Made by a program: the position numbers and the translations under genes. Shown here in pieces: positions 58,277-64,000 of a stretch of DNA of 64,000 bases. This DNA is from Epiperipatus broadwayi (lineage: Eukaryota > Onychophora > Udeonychophora > Euonychophora > Peripatidae): positions 5,722,501 to 5,786,500 of the forward strand of contig JAQFVV010000030.1 in the NCBI GenBank assembly GCA_028023455.1, read 5' to 3'. Every line of letters begins with the position of its first letter. The first letter of the stretch is position 1. The notes below the pieces were generated by a model. That model saw only the letters and a program-made list of their open reading frames with translations. It ran no database searches and was not told the origin of the DNA.

Positions 58277-58934
58277 TGTAAACAAATGAGATTGTGCAGA
58301 ATCTGAAAACCACCCAGTTATCTGAAGGACTATATATGTTAGACCATATGTTAATGTATTTAATAAATCATAATCATGTTTATATTTGTATAATATTATT
58401 AAGTATTTGTATAATATTATTAATACAATTAATGTTTGTGTTAATAAGTAATGCCCTGTACATATTTTGTGTAATATTATTCATAGTACTAATGTGCTTT
58501 TTTAATAAATAATAAAGTTACAATTATATTTGTATAATAAAATAAAAGATATTATTTCAGTATTCAAGCATGTGGAAATAAAGTTAAGGTATGTTCAAAT
58601 AATTTAATCATTACATAATTAAAATTATAAAAGTTGAAACAGATCATATATAGTCAGCTTTTCATCAAGAATAGACCACATATGGTTATTTCAACTGTAT
58701 AAATGTTGAGCACTCAAACTAATCCATGCATGATTATGTTAGATTAAGATCAGACCATATATGGTATAAATACTGGGCACTCCAGAAGAACAATAGAAAA
58801 TAATGGGATATGTACAGCTCCTCCCTCAACCATGGTCAATCAGTCAGTCAGAAACTCCTACTCTTGAAGGGTTGAAAGCAGAACTAGGTTGCCTTTACAG
58901 GTTGCTTGACCTTTTATTATTATGTACACCTTTA

Positions 58935-59815
58935 TGGGATGTTTATTTTGTAGGCATTTTACAAAACCTAAAAATTTGACAAATATGATTAGACCTGATA
59001 GTTATCAGCCTTTTATTCATAAAAATTTATCTTTATTGGATTTTTGTTGTAGGAATAGAAAGCTTAATAACTTTAATAATAATGCTGATATTCAAAAAGA
59101 TCAATTTGCTATTGATTATGTACAATTAGGTTATAATCATGAATTTATTGGAAATGTATTTAATAATAATGTTTATAGTCATGACACTAAATTTTATGGT
59201 TACTAAGGATAAAGAGTTTATGTCTTTACCATTTAAGTTATCAATTTATAATTTGGTTTATAAGAATAGTCATTTGTTAGGAGGAATAAAGGTTGCATGG
59301 AAGAAAAGTTCTGATTTGAATTCTTTACTGAATGATTCAAAGCAGTTGATTGATGGTAAATCTATTCCTGGTATTAGTTATAAGATTCCTTGTAGTTGTA
59401 GTAAGATTTATATAGGTCAGAGTAAATTTAGCTTTAATAAAAGGATTAAAGTTCATATAAGGAGAGTTAAACATAGGTATCATAACTCAGCTTTATATAT
59501 TCATGAATTGAATACAGGTCATAAAATATTGTTTGACAATGCAACAGTTATTTTTATGAAAAGAATGAATTAAAGAGAAGAGTAAAGAAAACTTTAATGA
59601 TAAAACTTTTTGAATCTGAGGCTATCAATCTTATAGACATCTTTTGATATAAAGGGAAGTTGGTTTTTGAAATGAATTATGGGAAGGTTTGTTTGTTTTG
59701 TATATATATGTTGCTGCTTTAGTTTGATTTTCACTTGAGAAGGGTCTATTTGTTTGGTAGATGAAACCATGGTCATGTAAGGATTTTGGTAAAATTTGTC
59801 CTAATATTGTATTGC
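58935..59815 (+). pseudogene. PLE fragment with GIY-YIG endonuclease, inside an LTR
   Basis: 58935-59206 carries a linker with FTKPKNLTNMIRPDSYQPFI. A shift later, 59139-59573 reads YNLVYKNSHLLGGIKVAWKK, then GISYKIPCSCSKIYIGQSKF, RIKVHIRRVKHRYHNSALYI and HELNTGHKILFDN: a GIY-YIG nuclease with the Tyr-Lys-Ile-Pro-Cys / Tyr-Ile-Gly core and the C-S-C pair of PLEs. A terminal motif CACTTGAGAAGGG...ATGAAACC follows at 59730. Only a few lesions, so it is the best-preserved PLE nuclease here. Confidence 0.8.
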
Positions 59816-59999
59816 TTTATGGTTTTGTAATTTTAATTAACTATGTTATTAGCCTAAATTATCTCTTCTATCTCTTGATTTTCAATATATAATTGATGCT
59901 ATTCTAGCTTGTGATGACCATCAACTGGAAAAGCTAATAGGCATGACTGCATATGATTGGCCAAACCTGGACACAGCAATAGAGATAGTGCTTTGTCAA

Positions 60000-62900
60000 A
60001 TTCAAGCTCATCCAGAAACACAGGGGTTGCATGGGATCATAAGATCCCATATGTTTGGAATCCATAGATAATCACAAATGTGGCTAATTTTAAGTCAGGC
60101 TTTTAAATTTGATTAACTTACATATAGAAAAAGCACTCAACTCATAAACTTTTCTAATGAGCTAATTTTAGCGATTTTGATTTTTTTTTCTGTTGTGAGT
60201 AAAAAAAATTATCTTCCACTTTTCTTTATAGTTAACAAGTAACCACTTGTGTTTGATTGTTTAATTTTTATTGACACACTAATAATGTTAGCTAACAAAT
60301 TTTTGTAATTAATGACAAAGATCTAAACAACCAATAGGTGGTAACATCTTGTCGTTTTAACTTGTTTGCAGCCCTGGGGGGAGTTTTGTGAATGTGTTGA
60401 GCTCATGAGAGCAAAAGTGTCTGTACCAAATCTGTTGTTTTATATATGAATGTAATAAACACAGACTTGTATAAATATGATTAAACATTTATTTCACATA
60501 TATATATAACATATTTACAAATGCAGTATATACAATAATGTTTGCTATATTTTACACCTGATACATTGTTTTGCCATGCAATTATTAATGTAAGAGATTT
60601 CAGCTGCTCTTCTTGATCTACCTAATACTTCCAGTTATACTGTGACAGCTTGCCTCATGTAGATAAGGTGATACTTCCAGCTGTTCTGTGACAGTTTGTC
60701 TCATGTCTGATTTACACTCTAGCAGCTTCCCAGTCTAGTGTAAACTTCCCTCACTCCTTTAGCCATATTGTGAAAAACATATATACTACTATTCAGCTCT
60801 GATAATAATATGTTGTTGTTTCACTTTACCTCCAAATGAACAGAATATTTATAGCCAGATCCTCTTCTATAATGACAGCAATCATATTTACTGAGTATCA
60901 TTACTTATTGGCCTATTTATGCTACTGGATATATCTTATCTATTCATGTATATCCATTAGAATTCTCAACCCAGTCAAGATAAGATGGAATCAGGTAAGT
61001 TGAGCTATAACACGAAGCCTTTTTGTGTTTTATCTTTCTATCATTTCTTTTTCAATTGATGGAAGATGCTCAATCTGATCTAGATATGATGGAATCTAGA
61101 CAAGTGCCTTAGTTGAAAGTAAGTTGAGCTATAATACCAAGCCTCCTTGAATTTCCTGTCATTTTTTTATTTATTTATGGAAGATATATAACCAAAAATA
61201 AGATGGATAATGCACTTATTCTGAAAAAGAATCTAGAAGAAAAAAAATCAATATGTTCAAAATGGAACTTATAAAAAGCAAATAAAAGGTGTAAAATTTT
61301 TACCAATGGTCAAATGAGATATATATATAATCATACATTTGTCCGAATATCAGTGAAAACCGGTTTGATTAAAATGCTTATATTAAAGAAGTTGTTTATT
61401 TCAATTTAGTATAATTGATTATTAATAAAATGTAAAATTGGATGAAATGTCTGATATTGCTGAAATAAAATATCATTGTGTTGCCTAACAAATTACAGAA
61501 GTACAAATATATATAAATTATAAAAAGTAATTAGAAAGCAATAATAAGCATGTGATAAAATGCAGAAAACATTATTTTTATTAAACAAAGTATTGAAGAA
61601 GCAAAGATATTAAAAAATAAAATAAAAATGCTTTTAATTTATAATAAAATGTTGAAATAATCAAATTATTTTATTGTATGTGAGTTCAAAAAATATTTGA
61701 GTATATAAAAGTGATATATAACAGGTCACAATTTGTGGACTTTAAAAGTGCCTGTCACCAAGTTCAATAAAATTGCTTCCATAAAACCAATCTCAATACT
61801 TCGATTGAATTAATAATAATATATAATAAGCTTGATGAATTTGATTCAAAAGCACAGGGTCACTGAAGGCAAATATCTACAGCATTGCAAGATGAAACAG
61901 CCATTAAGGAAATATATTTGAGGCTTCCACATCTTCATGTTCATTTATAATTAACTAAGTACAAGCAATTGTTAAATCAGGGTGATCAATAAATCTTTTC
62001 AAAACAAGACCCAAACTTAGTAAAACTAAAATATGTACATCTTTTACTAACACAAAATATCATTGCATTACTGCCAATCCTGTCCTTATGATTAATCAAT
62101 TTATAAAAATGAGAAAATACGTTGTGAAAAATAGAAATTCAATGAGTCTTGAACAAATCCCACATATTCACCAGCTTGAATGCTGAATACTTTAAAATTA
62201 TAATTATGAAGAACTTATTCTTAGTGTACCATCCTCATGTTAAAAAATAAACATAGCATATGAAATTCTATATTAGATCTTATTAAACAAAATGCTAAAT
62301 ATTAATAAATAGCAGTTTTAAGATATTGAAAATCTAATGCAACATGCCTTTGAAAAAATGTTCCAAATGATTTAGTTTGCCTAAGGAACATCTATTTTCT
62401 AGAAATATGTAGAAGTCAAAATTTTTCCATAAACAAAAGATTAATGAAATTAATGAAAATATAGTCATTGTATTAATAGTGAGACTCCAAAGGAAAAAAA
62501 CAACTATCTTTTAATTTTCATGACAATATATCAAACAAGTTTCATAATTGTACATAATATTGACTTATAATTTTATTACAATATCAAACAACCTCTTTGT
62601 TATTTTTGTTTTTATAATTATTTGCGATATAATTTTATTTATTACTTATTTATTTATTTATTGTAAACTGTAAAGCATATTTTTGTATGTAATTTTTTTA
62701 AATTTTAATATTTTAAAAATCGTAGAGTGGATTGGACTAACATATTAAATAGTGCACAGCATAAATAAAAGAAAAGAGAACAAAGATCTTATAAAACAAA
62801 CTACTATTAATAATTTATAGAATCCATTTAACACAGCTACAATAATGCAGAAAGAGAATAACATCAATGTATCACAACAACTACAACAATAATGCAGAAA

Positions 62901-63400
62901 GAGAATAACATCAATGTATCACAACAACTACAACAGCTAAAACATCTTGCTAATAAATTGTGAAGACAAAATCACAATAGAGTAACTAGAAAATAAATTA
63001 GCAATTTATTTTTACATTTAGTATAATATATGCATTATTCAATGGATGCTTGTTTCCTTTATATTGTTTCAATTAGTGTAACAGTTTACAACATTTAAAA
63101 GCCTTGAAGTTATAATTAAATGTTATTCAATACAGTTTTTTTCCTAAGTATATACATAGAAATTTATTGTCTTTATGCCTTCTCTGGTAAATTAGTACTC
63201 AACATTATAATTGTGTAAACCCCATCTTATTACAAATCTGTTGCTTAATAATTTTATTCCAAAATACAATTTGATTTAATTTTTATTTTGATTAACATAC
63301 AAATAAATAATTCTAAAAATAAATTATATTACAAACAATTTAAAGTAAGTTTTCGAACCTCCCTAGCTACTAACAGACTCATTAAGAACTCCAAAGATAA
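60000..63400. other. Mostly unassigned; two tandem duplications
   Basis: No genes recognised. ACTTCC-G-T-TGTGACAG is repeated at 60627 and 60671, a 124-bp segment with GTAAGTTGAGCTATAA repeats at 60995 and 61119, and a 47-bp exact repeat lies at 62841-62934. Otherwise plain AT-rich DNA. Confidence 0.5.
62841..62934 (+). repeat. 47-bp tandem duplication, two copies
   Basis: AATAATGCAGAAAGAGAATA and the 27 bp that follow occur twice in a row with no visible difference, so the duplication is recent. Confidence 0.9.
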
Positions 63401-63429
63401 ATCAATCCAGACCCCCCTCCCCAGGTGGT

Positions 63430-63830
63430 ATATAAAATAACATGCCCACAAGCTGGCTGCAAGAACATGTATTATGGAGAAACTCGGGCTACTGTCACTA
63501 CCAGAATATCTCAACACATGTACGTATATTCATAGAACACCAAAAAATATCTAATGACAATTTTGAACCCACCAAAGCTGAAATCATGAGCTTGGAAAGA
63601 AATGATGCCAAATGCAAAATAAAAGAGACATATTTCATTACAAATGACCCGAAGGCCAACAATAGATGAGATTCATGCTTCTCAATTTCCAAGAAATGAA
63701 CTGGTTGATTAATTTGCATATATCTTCATACCCTAACGATAACACAAAATTGAGAATGATACAGGCTATGAATAGGGGAACAAATATGTTCTGAAAGTGC
63801 TAAGCCAGAATAAAACATAATTAAAATATA
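63430..63830 (+). pseudogene. PLE GIY-YIG endonuclease fragment
   Basis: CPQAGCKNMYYGETRATVTT and RISQHMYVYS from 63440 match the Cys-pair and YYGET GIY-YIG core, closest to the nuclease at 12069. After a stop, ERNDAKCKIKETYFITNDPK follows in another frame (63590), as at 52995. The element is broken by at least one stop and a shift. Confidence 0.7.
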
Positions 63831-64000
63831 GCTTCATTAGTGTGTGTTGGAAGCGCAGTATAATAATTATCTTTTGAGGCAAATCACAAGTCACTAATTA
63901 ATTGCTATATAATTTATTGCAAAGATATAAAATATAACGAAAGACATTGCAAAAGTTCTGGCTTAACATTGTTGCAAAAGTCTTTAATTGCTTATTTTAT

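Larger units (their letters stand above)
54879..59995 (+). mobile_element. Old Gypsy element copy C (gag to LTR), with three later insertions
   Basis: Same family as copy A. Gag zinc-knuckle relic 54900-55110 (RTYFHCGMVGYMAE), protease 55160-55320, early RT 55420-55530, then a LINE (55640-56935), integrase 57040-57690, an HHR-1 fragment (58120-58276) and an LTR from about 58330 that is split by a PLE (58935-59815) and ends near 59950 (AAAAGCTAATAGGCATGACT as in copy A). All frames are dead. Confidence 0.7.

Noticed and set aside
1-64000. CRISPR arrays, prokaryotic operons or rRNA genes
   Set aside because: Nothing resembling these was seen; spliced genes and retroelements show nuclear animal DNA.

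Overview
The window is an AT-rich (roughly 70 percent A+T by eye) piece of an animal nuclear genome. Spliced exons with GT-AG borders, introns of up to 10 kb, Penelope-like elements (PLEs), Ty3/Gypsy elements, LINEs, a mariner and tRNA-derived SINEs all point to an invertebrate metazoan. The LINE and Gypsy types would suit a chelicerate or another arthropod or mollusc, but nothing seen here fixes the phylum.

One host gene can be read with confidence: ADAT1, the tRNA adenosine-37 deaminase, on the minus strand. It has five exons between 23530 and 4302 that join in frame and carry the zinc-binding and catalytic residues. Its 3' end lies beyond the left edge. A short stretch upstream of its start codon has an E-box and a YY1-like motif. 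Weaker host candidates are a cysteine-rich terminal exon (41616-41902, minus), a short GC-rich exon (27851-27933, minus) and an open stretch cut in two by a Gypsy insertion (45030-45111 plus 49525-49648, plus).

Almost everything else is mobile DNA. 1-4200 is a foldback of PLE copies. 5400-12700 holds foldback elements, a dead mariner and a LINE with a PLE inside it. 14240-22230 holds two old Gypsy copies, each invaded by later elements. 24300-27400 and 34800-44370 are crowded with short elements carrying hammerhead-ribozyme folds. 32430-38720 holds antisense LINE pieces. 45112-49518 is a young but broken Gypsy element with 196-bp LTRs. 54879-59995 is an old Gypsy copy invaded by a LINE, a ribozyme element and a PLE.

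The most interesting signal is the hammerhead set. At least three sequence-unrelated families (HHR-1, HHR-2, HHR-4) fold as type I hammerheads with the CTGANGA and GAAA boxes, a two-part stem I, a short stem II with compensatory changes between copies, and a stem III built on a short palindrome. A fourth (HHR-3) keeps the stems but has lost core bases. Many of these units, and several ribozyme-free foldbacks beside them, are flanked by 12-14 bp target duplications and are arranged as tandem or inverted copies. This resembles PLE terminal repeats and metazoan retrozymes.
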